From Streptomyces abyssomicinicus (GTDB lineage: Bacteria; Actinomycetota; Actinomycetes; Streptomycetales; Streptomycetaceae), in contig NZ_BBZI01000006.1 in assembly GCF_008974245.1 (NCBI RefSeq), positions 781,125 to 845,124 on the forward strand: DNA of 64,000 nucleotides, written 5' to 3'. Each line of letters begins with the position of its first letter. The stretch's first letter is position 1. Under the pieces are notes generated by a model. It made no database searches. It saw only the letters and a list, made by a program, of their open reading frames with translations, and was not told the origin of the DNA. The position numbers and the translations under genes are program-made. Of the stretch, positions 37,320 through 46,362 are shown piece by piece.

Positions 37320-37486
37320 GAGACGACCGCCAGCCCGATGAGAACAGCGGCTCCGCAGGCGGCACCGCCGTACTGGATGGCCGTGACGACCTCTCCCGCG
37401 CCCACGAAATCGAGGATGCCGGCCACGAGCCCCACCACCACGGACGCCAGGACGACCACCACCAACAGCAGCGCTCGCTGCGACAT
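37301..37486 (-). CDS. Tiny two-helix membrane protein leading the second M-S operon
   Basis: A 61-residue protein with two hydrophobic helices (LLLVVVVLASVVVGLVAGI and YGGAACGAAVLIGLAVVSWL) and a short polar loop. ATG 37486 has GGGAGTTGT upstream. Its last 19 bases overlap the methylase gene, so the two are translationally coupled. No family is recognised. A membrane protein coupled to restriction-type genes is unusual; possibilities include an anchor, a small toxin or a sensor. It is too short to judge more. Confidence 0.6.
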   Translation of the reverse strand: MSQRALLLVVVVLASVVVGLVAGILDFVGAGEVVTAIQYGGAACGAAVLIGLAVVSWLRSS

Positions 37487-37624
37487 GCCACAACTCCCTC
37501 GGTTCCACCAGCAGTTAGCAGTTCTGCGGCTCGTTCCGCAGACTTGAAAGTAGTGGCCTGACGCACCTCATGTCTCGCAGCACGGGAATTTGCTTTTGCC
37601 ATAAAGCGGTCGGGCAGACGACCG

Positions 37625-37650
37625 CCCCGGCAAGCAGACGCTTGCCGGGG
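37625..37650 (-). terminator. Hairpin after hsdR
   Basis: CCCCGGCAAG and CTTGCCGGGG form a perfect 10-bp stem with a 6-base loop, 23 bases past the hsdR stop. It separates the complete restriction operon from the second M-S operon. Confidence 0.75.
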
Positions 37651-37672
37651 CCAGAAGCAAGATGAGCGAGGG

Positions 37673-40600
37673 CTATGCGTCGGCGGCCGAGCCGTCCTGG
37701 GACCACTTGTCGGCAAAGTGTTCCATCTGACGGATCACCAGGTCGATCGCTTCCTTGGACTGCTCCGGCGGGTAGCCGTGGCGGGCCAGGAGGCGCCTGA
37801 TGGTGGCGCGGAGCCTGGCCCGGACCGGTTCGCGGGCGATCCAGTCCTTCTTGAGGTTCTTGCGGACCTGGACCACGAGGTCCCGGGCGATACCGGAGAG
37901 GATCTCGTCGCCCATGAGGTCGCGGGCGCTGCCGAGGTCGGCGACCGCGTCGTAGAAGGCGAGTTCGTCGTTCCCCAGCGGCGGGGTGAACTTCTCACCT
38001 CGCCGGGCGTCTTCCGCAACCGTCTTGGCCAGTTCCACCAGCTGGGCGATGATCTCGGCGCTGGTGAGCTGCTGGCGCATGTAGCGGGTCATCAGGTCCT
38101 GGAGGCGCTCCGAGAACGCGGTCTGGCGGACGATGTTGTGCCGGGTCTGCTCGCGCATCTTCTGCTCGACGAGGCGGCGCAGGGCTTCGGCGGCCAGGTG
38201 TGGGGTTTCGCTGTTCTGCAGGCGGCCGATAAGGGCGTCGTTGAGGTGGGTGAGGTCGGCCTTGTCCAGCCCGGCCTCGGAGAAGAGGTCGGTGACGCCG
38301 CCGGTCTCCACGACGGCGGAGGTGAGCTGGGAGAGGTACAGGGCGACGTCGCGGGCGACGGGCAGGCCCTGGGCCTCACGGTCCATGGCGTCGAGCTTCG
38401 CCATGTACATACGGACCTCGACGAGGAACTGGATGTCGCGCTTCCAGTACGGCTGGTCGGTGAACCGGGAGGAGACGTCGGCGGAGGAGCCGGCGAGGGC
38501 GAAGAAGCGTTCCAGGCGGTAGCCGTGTTCGCGGAAGCGGCGGCTGAGGGTCTGGTTCGGGTCGTCGAGCTGGTCGGGGTTGTTGCCCGGGGTGGCGGGG
38601 CTGCGGAGGTACTCGGCCGTGGTATAGGCCGCCTTGACGAAGGCCTTCACGTCGGGGCGGGAGAGGCGTTCGCGCCAGTTCCAGCCGAGGAGCATCTGGT
38701 CGAGGATGTCGTATTCGTTGCGGAGTTCGTCGAGGGCGCGGTCGATGTCCTGGCCGAGGGTCCGGTCTTCCTGGTCGTCGGCGGAGTACTCGGCGATGGC
38801 CTTCTGGAGGTTCTCGGTGAGGGGGGCGTAGCCGACGAGGAGGCCCTCCTCCTTCTTGCGGAAGCGGCGGTTGACGCGGGCGAGGGCCTGCATCAGGCCG
38901 GCGCCGCGCAGCGGCCGGTCCAGGTACATGGTGTGGATGGACGGCGCGTCGAAGCCGGTCAGGAGCATGTTGTTGACGATGAGGAGCTGGAGTTCGTCCT
39001 CGGGGTCCTTGGCACGGTTGATTACGGCCTTGCGCTGGGAGTCGCGCAGGGCGTGAACGCGCAGTTCCTTGGAGTCCTTGCGGGAGTCCGAGGAGTAGAC
39101 GATCTTCATGGCGCCGGTGGTCGGGTCGTCCGTGTGCCAGTCGGGGCGCAGGATCTTCAGGGCGTCGTAGACGCGGACGCAGATCTCGCGGGTGGCGCAG
39201 ACGAGCATCGCCTTGCCGGGGGCTCCGCCGGGTGCGTCGTCAGCGTCCGCGACGAACGGCAGCATCGCCGCACGGCGCGCTTCCCAGTGTTCGACCAGGT
39301 CCTGGGTCAGGTCGCGTATCCGGGCGGGGGCGCCGTACATGGCGTTCATGGTGGCGACGGCCTGCTCAACGCGGGTGCGCTCGGTGTCGTCCAGGCCGTC
39401 GGTGATGCGGTCGGCCTCGGTGTCGATGGCGGTGGGGTCGACGTCGCGGTCGAGGACGAGCTGGACGACGCGGCTCTCGTGGTAGACCTTCACGGTCGCG
39501 CCGTCGTCGGCGGCCCGTTTGAGGTCGTAGGTGTCGATGTAGTCGCCGAAGACCTCACGGGTGTTGCGGTCGGCCTCGGAGATCGGCGTGCCGGTGAAGG
39601 CGAGCAGCGTGGCGTGCGGGAGGGCGTCGCGCAGGTGGCGGGCGTAGCCGTCGAGGTGGTCGTAGTGGCTGCGGTGGGCCTCGTCGACCACGACGACGAT
39701 GTTGCGCCGCTCGGAGAGGAGCGGGTGGTCGGTCCCGGATTCCTTCTCCTGCTTGGTACGGCCGAACTTCTGCAGGGTGGTGAACAGGATGCCGCCGGTG
39801 CGCTTGGCGGCAAGCTCTTCGCGGAGTGCGGCGCGGTTGAGGAACTGGTGAGGCTGCTCGGGGAGGACCTCGCTCTCCTTGAACGTGTCGAAGAGTTGGT
39901 CGTCAAGATCGGTGCGGTCGGTGACGACCACCACGGTGGGGTTGTGCAGAGCGGGGTCGCGCATGATGAGGTTGGTGGTCAGCACCATCTCCTCGGACTT
40001 GCCCGAGCCCTGGGTGTGCCAGACCACGCCGGCCTTGCCGTCGGTCGCGGCGGCGCGGCGCACGGCGTCGGCGGCGCGGGTGACCGCGAAGTACTGGTGC
40101 GGCTTCGCGATCCGCTTCATGCGCTTGGCAGGCACGAAGTTGATGAAGGACCGGACGAGGGCAAGGAAGCGGGGCTGGCTGAACAGGCCGTGCAGGGCGA
40201 GGTCCTGGCCGGTCGGGACGTCGGCATCGGCGTCGGCGTGGACAGCGGCGGCGTCCACGGTGTCCACGCGGGCGCCGAACTCGTCGGTGTTCCACGGGGC
40301 GAAGTGCTCGTACGGGGTGAAGGGTGTGCCGTACTTCGCGGTGATCCCGTCGGAGAGCAGCACAACCGCGTTGTAGCGGAACGCGGTCGGGAACTCCTCG
40401 ACATAGTGCCGGATCTGGGTATGCGCGGCGGCGAGGGTGGCGTTCGGATCGCCGGCCCGCTTGAGCTCGATGACGGCCAGCGGGAGGCCGTTGACGTACA
40501 GGACGAGATCGAAGCGGCGGTTGCGCTCACCGTTGATCACGGTCACCTGACGGACGGCACGGTACGTGTTCGCGTCCGCGTGCTCCAGGTCGACGACCCG

Positions 40601-41011
40601 GACGGTCGGGGTGTGCTCGGCGCCGAGCGCGTCGGTGTACGTGACGGAGTGGACGCCGTCGGTCAGGTAGCCGTGCGCGGTCCGGTTCTCCTCGTACGTG
40701 TCCTGGGAGGCCGGGGTCGCGGCGGTCGCGAGGGCCTCGTGGACGGCCTCCGGGGGGAGGGCAGGGTTGAGCCTCTCGATGGCGTCACGGAGATCGGAGT
40801 AGAGGATCAGGTCGTCCCAGGAACGGCGGTGTCCGGCGCCGGGGGCAAACTCGTTGCCCTCGGCCTTCGGCCAGTCGAGCTCCACGAGCTCTTCGAGGGC
40901 GAGGAACTCCCAGTCGATTTCGAGGGGGCGGAAGTTGTCGGAGGTGGGGGTGTCCGGGGTGGGGCCGTCGGGGGTGTCGCTGCTGCCGTTGTCGTTCCCG
41001 TGCGTGGTCAT
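37673..41011 (-). CDS. hsdR: Type I restriction endonuclease HsdR
   Basis: A 1112-residue restriction subunit. The N-terminal nuclease domain has FDLVLYVNGLPLAVIELKRAG, the D...ExK metal site. A superfamily 2 helicase/translocase follows: Walker A HTQGSGKSEEMVL, TTLQKFGR, DEAH box VVVVDEAHRSHYD, FTGTPIS, and the later NNMLLTGFDAPSIHTMYLDRPL and QALARVNRRF motifs. The C-terminal 300 residues are helical and bind the M2S complex. It cuts unmodified DNA after ATP-driven translocation. It overlaps hsdS by ATGA, the last junction of an M-S-R operon. Length and motifs are complete, so it should be functional. Confidence 0.93.
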   Translation of the reverse strand: MTTHGNDNGSSDTPDGPTPDTPTSDNFRPLEIDWEFLALEELVELDWPKAEGNEFAPGAGHRRSWDDLILYSDLRDAIERLNPALPPEAVHEALATAATPASQDTYEENRTAHGYLTDGVHSVTYTDALGAEHTPTVRVVDLEHADANTYRAVRQVTVINGERNRRFDLVLYVNGLPLAVIELKRAGDPNATLAAAHTQIRHYVEEFPTAFRYNAVVLLSDGITAKYGTPFTPYEHFAPWNTDEFGARVDTVDAAAVHADADADVPTGQDLALHGLFSQPRFLALVRSFINFVPAKRMKRIAKPHQYFAVTRAADAVRRAAATDGKAGVVWHTQGSGKSEEMVLTTNLIMRDPALHNPTVVVVTDRTDLDDQLFDTFKESEVLPEQPHQFLNRAALREELAAKRTGGILFTTLQKFGRTKQEKESGTDHPLLSERRNIVVVVDEAHRSHYDHLDGYARHLRDALPHATLLAFTGTPISEADRNTREVFGDYIDTYDLKRAADDGATVKVYHESRVVQLVLDRDVDPTAIDTEADRITDGLDDTERTRVEQAVATMNAMYGAPARIRDLTQDLVEHWEARRAAMLPFVADADDAPGGAPGKAMLVCATREICVRVYDALKILRPDWHTDDPTTGAMKIVYSSDSRKDSKELRVHALRDSQRKAVINRAKDPEDELQLLIVNNMLLTGFDAPSIHTMYLDRPLRGAGLMQALARVNRRFRKKEEGLLVGYAPLTENLQKAIAEYSADDQEDRTLGQDIDRALDELRNEYDILDQMLLGWNWRERLSRPDVKAFVKAAYTTAEYLRSPATPGNNPDQLDDPNQTLSRRFREHGYRLERFFALAGSSADVSSRFTDQPYWKRDIQFLVEVRMYMAKLDAMDREAQGLPVARDVALYLSQLTSAVVETGGVTDLFSEAGLDKADLTHLNDALIGRLQNSETPHLAAEALRRLVEQKMREQTRHNIVRQTAFSERLQDLMTRYMRQQLTSAEIIAQLVELAKTVAEDARRGEKFTPPLGNDELAFYDAVADLGSARDLMGDEILSGIARDLVVQVRKNLKKDWIAREPVRARLRATIRRLLARHGYPPEQSKEAIDLVIRQMEHFADKWSQDGSAADA

Positions 41012-42201
41012 ACGTGGTCCTCGACAATCTTCTCGGCGTCCTTGACGCGGAGGCGGCCGGACATGAGTTGGGGGAGGAGGGTGTCGCGGAGGGTTGACAG
41101 AGTCAAAGACTCTTTCAAGTTTGCCTCAATGAGTCCATGCAAGGGACTCAGTTCCACTTCCAGGGAATGCAAGAGTTCCCTAGGGATGTCAGGAACTGCA
41201 ACATGCTGAAACGTCTTCATGTTGACGGTCGAGAAGACAGTCCCATGGGCGAGCCCCATCATCCGAGTAGAGGCGAGTCGAATCAGATGGAACAAGACAG
41301 CCGGAGGAATTTCGCCTGGAACGAATGCGTAGCACGACTGGTTGAAGGCCGCGGAAATCGTCAAGCGCGCCACCAGGCCGATTGTCCCACGCGCCGTCAG
41401 GATTACTGCCCCTGCTGGCATGCGCTTAGCGCGAGAGCTCTGCTCACCGAGCGTCGTGATGCACTCCTCGGTCACCACGAGAGCGCCGGCTACCGAGTTC
41501 GCAACATCCTTCACAGAGGCCCATGGGAGGTCGCCACCCCAAAACTCCTCCACTTTACGGTCCGGGGTGCCGCCAAGCACCGGCTCGACAATCTCCACCA
41601 TGGGGCGCGAGCCCACCGACCGAACAGTACGGTCGAAGACCGCGTCCGCTAGCTGATCCGCTGTGCTCGCGATGCGCTGATTGACCGCGATCTTGTCGTC
41701 CAGCGCCCCGAGCACAGCGCCGATTTGCCGCTGGGTGAAAACGTCGGGAACCTCAGGGAGCTTCAATTCGCGAACTTGAGCCACTCGCAGATGCGCAACC
41801 GTCGAACCAGAGGCATGACCATGAAGGAGATCTTGGACTACAGGACTCAGCAGGAGGTAGTGAAGAAAGCGTGAGTCCGATCGCACCGTACTGGGTCGCA
41901 GCAACATAGTGCGCTGCCCCAGACAGATGTCCATCCCGGCCTCAACACGACCAACCCGTCCGACTGGGGCTTCGCGGGTAAGCACAATATCCCCTTCTCG
42001 GGGGATCGCTCGGGAGGTCCAAGTATCGAATGTTTCTTGGTCTACCGGCTTAGCCTCAGAAATTCGAATTCGCCCGTCGATGATATTGGGCGTTCCAATA
42101 GCGAATCCTGCCACCGAAGCGCCGGGCTGCGCCTCTGGAGGCGTGCGGTTCTTGCAGTCGACGATGAGCTCGCAGAGATCCTCCAGCAACAGGTGACTCA
42201 T
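41008..42201 (-). CDS. hsdS: Type I specificity subunit HsdS
   Basis: A 397-residue S subunit with two target-recognition domains. The first ([20 protein letters not shown] to [32 protein letters not shown]) and the second ([32 protein letters not shown] to [22 protein letters not shown]) each end in the conserved coiled-coil helix. It determines the DNA sequence recognised by this restriction system. ATGA overlaps with both hsdM upstream and hsdR downstream keep subunit synthesis balanced. The recognition sequence cannot be read from the protein by eye. Confidence 0.9.
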   Translation of the reverse strand: MSHLLLEDLCELIVDCKNRTPPEAQPGASVAGFAIGTPNIIDGRIRISEAKPVDQETFDTWTSRAIPREGDIVLTREAPVGRVGRVEAGMDICLGQRTMLLRPSTVRSDSRFLHYLLLSPVVQDLLHGHASGSTVAHLRVAQVRELKLPEVPDVFTQRQIGAVLGALDDKIAVNQRIASTADQLADAVFDRTVRSVGSRPMVEIVEPVLGGTPDRKVEEFWGGDLPWASVKDVANSVAGALVVTEECITTLGEQSSRAKRMPAGAVILTARGTIGLVARLTISAAFNQSCYAFVPGEIPPAVLFHLIRLASTRMMGLAHGTVFSTVNMKTFQHVAVPDIPRELLHSLEVELSPLHGLIEANLKESLTLSTLRDTLLPQLMSGRLRVKDAEKIVEDHV

Positions 42202-43829
42202 CGAATTCCTCCCAGCTGCTCGCGTACCGTCTTTGCCAGCTCGTCCGACTTGTCGAAGAGTTCGTACAGCTCCACCGTCAGCCGCGCGATCTTCTCCGCG
42301 ACCGCCTCGGCGTCCTCTTCCTCCGCCTCAACCGCTCCAACGTATCGTCCGGGCGTCAGCACGTACCCGTGCTCCTGCACCGTCTTCAGGTCCGCGCTCG
42401 CGCAGAACCCCGGCACATCCGCGTACGTCTCCCCCGCGTCCTTCGCGCTCGTCGTCCCGCGCCACGCGTGGTAGGTCCCCGCGATCTTCGCGAGGTCGGC
42501 CTCCGTCAGGACGCGCTCAGTACGGTCGACCATCTCGCCCATGTTCCGGGCGTCGATGAACAGGATCTCGCCCCGGCGATCCGCAGCAGCGACCTTCTGC
42601 CCCTTCACGCCCCCCGGCGACTTGTCCTTCGCCAGGAACCACAGACAAGCCGGAATGGCCGTCGTCCGGAACAGCTGGGCCGGCAGGGCGACCATGCACG
42701 CCACCATGTCCCCGTCCACCAGCGCCTGCCGGATCTCGCCCTCGCCGCTCTGCTGGCTGCTCATCGAGCCGTTGGCGAGGACGACGCCCGCTGTTCCCCG
42801 CTCCCCTAGCTTGCTGATCATGTGCTGGAGCCAGGCGTAGTTGGCGTTACCCCTCGGCGGGACGCCGTACTTCCACCGCGGGTCCGACTCGTTGCGCGCC
42901 CAGTCCTTGATGTTGAAGGGCGGGTTGGCCATGACGTAGTCGGCCTTGAGGTCGGGATGTTTGTCGTCGGCGAAGGTGTCGCCCCAGCGGGCAGCGAGGT
43001 TGCCGTCGATGCCGTGGATGGCGAGGTTCATCTTGGCAAGGCGCCAGGTGCGTTCGTTGAGTTCCTGGCCGTAGACGGAGATGTCGGCCTTGTGGCCGCG
43101 GCCGCGGTGGGCCTCGATGAACTTGGCGGCCTGGACGAACATGCCGCCCGAGCCGCAGGCCGGGTCGTACACGCGGCCCTCGTATGGCTCCAGGACCTCC
43201 ACCAACAGGCGGACGACGCTGCTCGGGGTGTAGAACTCACCGCCCCGCTTACCTTCGGCACGGGCGAAGTTCCCGAGGAAGTACTCGTAGACCTCGCCGA
43301 GGACGTCCTGGGCGGGCTTGTCGTCGCTGCCGCCGAAGCGGGCGTCGGTGATGAGGTCGACGAGTTCGGCCAGGCGCTTCTTGTCGACGTTGTCCTTGTT
43401 GAAGATCTTGGGGAGGACGCCGGTCAGCGACGGGTTGGCCTTCATGATGGCGTCCATCGCCTGGTCGAGGACCTCGCCGACGGTGCCGCTCTTGGCATTG
43501 GCGGAGATCGAGGACCAGCGGGCGCTCTCGGGGACCCAGAAGACGTGGTGCCCGGTGTACTCGTCCTGGTCCTCCAGGAACTCCTCCAGGCGGTCTTCGG
43601 CAATGCCTTCCTCCGCCAATTCCTTGGCGAGCTGTTCGCGGCGCTCTTCGAAGGCGTCGGAGACGTACTTGAGAAAGATCAGGCCGAGGACGAACTCCTT
43701 GTACTGGTTGGCGTCCATGGAGCCGCGCAGCTTGTCGGCGGCCTTCCAGAGGATGGCCTGGATCTCCTTGGGCGTGGAGGCGGTGAACAGCTCCGCCTGG
43801 TCGGCGGGCTTCTTCTTCCGGGGAGGCAT
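42198..43829 (-). CDS. hsdM: Type I DNA N6-adenine methylase HsdM
   Basis: A 543-residue modification subunit from ATG 43829 ([15 protein letters not shown]), with GAAGGAG 12 bases upstream; a TTG at 43850 is less likely. The N-terminal domain ([32 protein letters not shown]) is a classical HsdM_N. The methylase domain has [18 protein letters not shown], motif [14 protein letters not shown] and motif [11 protein letters not shown], all canonical. It transfers a methyl group to adenine in the target and protects host DNA. It lies 36 bases downstream of the pseudo-methylase gene, probably in one operon with hsdS and hsdR. Confidence 0.93.
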   Translation of the reverse strand: MPPRKKKPADQAELFTASTPKEIQAILWKAADKLRGSMDANQYKEFVLGLIFLKYVSDAFEERREQLAKELAEEGIAEDRLEEFLEDQDEYTGHHVFWVPESARWSSISANAKSGTVGEVLDQAMDAIMKANPSLTGVLPKIFNKDNVDKKRLAELVDLITDARFGGSDDKPAQDVLGEVYEYFLGNFARAEGKRGGEFYTPSSVVRLLVEVLEPYEGRVYDPACGSGGMFVQAAKFIEAHRGRGHKADISVYGQELNERTWRLAKMNLAIHGIDGNLAARWGDTFADDKHPDLKADYVMANPPFNIKDWARNESDPRWKYGVPPRGNANYAWLQHMISKLGERGTAGVVLANGSMSSQQSGEGEIRQALVDGDMVACMVALPAQLFRTTAIPACLWFLAKDKSPGGVKGQKVAAADRRGEILFIDARNMGEMVDRTERVLTEADLAKIAGTYHAWRGTTSAKDAGETYADVPGFCASADLKTVQEHGYVLTPGRYVGAVEAEEEDAEAVAEKIARLTVELYELFDKSDELAKTVREQLGGIR

Positions 43830-43865
43830 GGGCGCTCGGGTCTCCTTCAAGAGTCGGACGAGAGA

Positions 43866-46013
43866 TCAGACGAGAGGGGGTTCGGTGAGGGTCAGCGTGC
43901 CGTCGACGAGGCCGGCGGCGGTCAGGGAAGTCAGGTCGTCGAGGGCCGCCGCGTGCTGGCGCAGCAGGGCCGTACGGCGGGCGATGTCGGCCAGGAGCGC
44001 TTCGTACCGCTCGGCCTCGTCGCCGGGGAGGTCGGGGATGAGGAGGTCCTCTATGCGGCGGGCGGAGCGGACCGCGCCACTCACCCGCCGGTGTTCGGCC
44101 GCCGCCGAGCGCAGGAGCGCTGCCAGGACACGGGGCCGTACGGGATGCTCAGCGTCGGCTCGTACGCGCAGGACGCGGGCAGGGAAGGCGACCACGGACA
44201 GGCCCTCGTCGTCGACGTACGCGCCGAAGCTCGGGGTGGCGGTGACGACGATGTCGCCGGGTTCGGTGAAGTAGGCGTGCTCGTAGGTGTTGAGCAGTAC
44301 GGCGCGGTCTATGCGGTGACTGTCGACTGGCGCGCTGCCGGTGATCTCGGCCGCGGTGAGGACGGTGTAGTGGCCCTTGCCTCCGGTGAGGAGGTGTTCA
44401 GCGGCGATGCGGTGGCCGGGCAGTCGGCGCAGGCGGCGGTCCTTGAGCAGGCGGGCTACGGTGGTGCGGCGGGCCGGCTGGGCGTCGGGGCGCAGGACGG
44501 CGTTGGCGCGGATCGTGGGCGCGTGGTCGAGTGCGCTACGGGTCGCGTCGATCAGCTGCTGGAGGCGGAGTTCGGTCTCGGAGATGCGGGCCGGGCGTTC
44601 GACGACGGTGCGGGTGTAGCGGTCGGCGTGCGGGCGGTGCTGCGGGGTGAAAGCGGCACCCGGTGCGCCGGTCAGCGCGGTGGCCCGGACGACGGCGGCG
44701 TTGCGCGGTTCGTGGCGGCTGTCCGCCCTCCAGCCGGCGTCGCGGAAGATGTCGATGTCCTCGGCCAGCGCGTCCAGGGTCTGCGGGGTGAGGCCGCGTG
44801 AGGAGAGGTCGGCGAGGAGGACCTGGCCGGTGCGCTTGTCTTCGGGGGTGCGGTGCAGGATCCAGATCGCGGTGCGGTGGGCCGGGCGGAAAGGGAGTAC
44901 GCCTTCGGGGAGGCTAATCGCGGCCTTGAGGAGGTGATGTTCTAGGAAGTCCCGGCGCAGACGGTCCGCTCCCCCGCGGGCGGGCAGGGGCCGGACGAGC
45001 GCATCGGCGGGTCCCAGGACGACGGCCGTGCGGTCCTCGGCAAGGAGGTCGGTGAGATCCTGCAGGCGCTGCAGGACGGCGAGCGGGCTGCGGGTCTCGG
45101 CCGCCTCATAGGGCAGGCAGCAGGCGATGACGTGCGGGTTTCCCCAGTCTTCCGTGGCCAGTTCCTCGCCGTCGGCAAGATCCATCTCGAATTCCTGGAC
45201 GCCCTGTGCCATGAGGCGGCGGCGGGCGAGCCGGGCCAGGTCCGGCATCGAGTCCGCGGAGAGGAACAAAGGTGAGTCCTCGGCGTCGGACACGGATTCG
45301 CCCAGGGCGACCAGTAGATCGCCGCTCCGGGGATGCAGGACGGCGGCCGTTGCCCCTTCTTCGCGCTCGTTCAGCTGCGCGAGGCCGGTCAGGCGGGCCA
45401 TCGTGCGGCTCACCAGCGGAATCGGTTCATCGGCGACGAGGTCGTCGCAGCCCAGGCGGCGACGTGCGTCCATGACCCGTTCGAGCGCTTCGGCCGGGGT
45501 GTAGGCGGCCTCGGTGAGCTGGTCGGCGAGCACGGCGAGCAGAGGACCCTGCCGTTCGGCGTCCGGCAGATCGCGCAGCTCACGTTGGAGGAAGGTGTCG
45601 TCGAAGTCGGTCTCGGCGGCACGCTCCACGATCGTCTGCCAGGGCAGGCCGGAGAGGGGTTCGTCGAGGAGCTGACGCAGGCAGAGCAGCGCGGTCACCG
45701 TGTCGACCAGCGTGCGAGCGGGGATCGCGCACCGCCAGGCGGACAGGGTGTGCAGCACAAGCTCCGCCCGGATCTGGCCGGCGTCAGCGTTGCCGCGGCC
45801 GGTAGACAGAAGCCATTCGGCGACTTCACGGCCGTCGAAGAGCGGGCTGGCCCCCTCGTAAGCGACGGGCTCGGGAAAATCCGCGTGCCGACGGGCCCAG
45901 GTGGTGACGACGGGACGTTGGACCTGGGCCAAGGTCCCGATTCCGGCGTAACTGATCCGCCAGGAAATCTCCTCGGGCAGGATGGGAGCGGTTGCTTCAC
46001 GTGTGCCAGCCAT
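43866..46013 (-). CDS. Methylase-like protein lacking catalytic motifs, with S-like C-terminus
   Basis: A 715-residue protein, first gene of the restriction operon. Its N-terminus (WRISYAGIGTLAQVQRPVVTTWARRHADFPEPV) is a helix-turn-helix. The middle (VVLGPADALVRPLPARGGADRLRRDFLEHHLLKAAISLPEGVLPF to HRTAIWILHRTPEDKRTG) aligns in character with the later part of an N6-adenine methylase, but I find no DPxGG and no NPPY/F motif. The last 200 residues (TVLTAAEITGSAPV to LLIPDLPGDEAERYEALLADIARRTALL) look like one target-recognition half with its helix. It may bind DNA as a non-catalytic M-S fusion that regulates or retargets the system. Similar proteins are annotated as N-6 DNA methylase. Confidence 0.68.
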   Translation of the reverse strand: MAGTREATAPILPEEISWRISYAGIGTLAQVQRPVVTTWARRHADFPEPVAYEGASPLFDGREVAEWLLSTGRGNADAGQIRAELVLHTLSAWRCAIPARTLVDTVTALLCLRQLLDEPLSGLPWQTIVERAAETDFDDTFLQRELRDLPDAERQGPLLAVLADQLTEAAYTPAEALERVMDARRRLGCDDLVADEPIPLVSRTMARLTGLAQLNEREEGATAAVLHPRSGDLLVALGESVSDAEDSPLFLSADSMPDLARLARRRLMAQGVQEFEMDLADGEELATEDWGNPHVIACCLPYEAAETRSPLAVLQRLQDLTDLLAEDRTAVVLGPADALVRPLPARGGADRLRRDFLEHHLLKAAISLPEGVLPFRPAHRTAIWILHRTPEDKRTGQVLLADLSSRGLTPQTLDALAEDIDIFRDAGWRADSRHEPRNAAVVRATALTGAPGAAFTPQHRPHADRYTRTVVERPARISETELRLQQLIDATRSALDHAPTIRANAVLRPDAQPARRTTVARLLKDRRLRRLPGHRIAAEHLLTGGKGHYTVLTAAEITGSAPVDSHRIDRAVLLNTYEHAYFTEPGDIVVTATPSFGAYVDDEGLSVVAFPARVLRVRADAEHPVRPRVLAALLRSAAAEHRRVSGAVRSARRIEDLLIPDLPGDEAERYEALLADIARRTALLRQHAAALDDLTSLTAAGLVDGTLTLTEPPLV

Positions 46014-46362
46014 GCGGTTCCGCTCCCTCGTGACGACTGCCCGGTGCTCTCGGTCGAGAACGTTCTCTCAGGGCACCTCACACGCTACAGCCGGTCGAGC
46101 TCTCGGCTTCGCCAGCGGTTGATAACCAGGGTTATCAGGTTCTCGAAACATTTTGACTCCAATCCTCTGGCACCTTCGTCACCATCACACCGGCACCACC
46201 CGCCGGGACGCCAACCCCATACGAGTCCGACCGCACCGGCGTCCTCATCGCCGCACCTCTGCTCCCTTGCCGGGCACTCACCCCTGTCCCCTCGACACCA
46301 CCCGCCCCGTAAGGCCGCTTGTGTTACCGAGCCGCACCGCAACCTCGCCCCAGGAGGCCTCT
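46014..46362. promoter_or_regulatory. Divergent promoter region with two palindromes
   Basis: Between the restriction operon and the TIGR04141-like gene lie a 12-base palindrome GAGAACGTTCTC (46056-46067) and the perfect repeat TGATAACC-AG-GGTTATCA (46120-46137), followed by AT-rich CGAAACATTTTGACT (46144-46158). Both look like operators; the methylase-like protein with an N-terminal helix-turn-helix is a candidate binder. Confidence 0.55.

Noticed and set aside
37718..41209. A 1163-codon plus-strand open frame opposite hsdR
   Set aside because: It has no start signal or domain, while the minus strand holds a complete HsdR with all helicase motifs.
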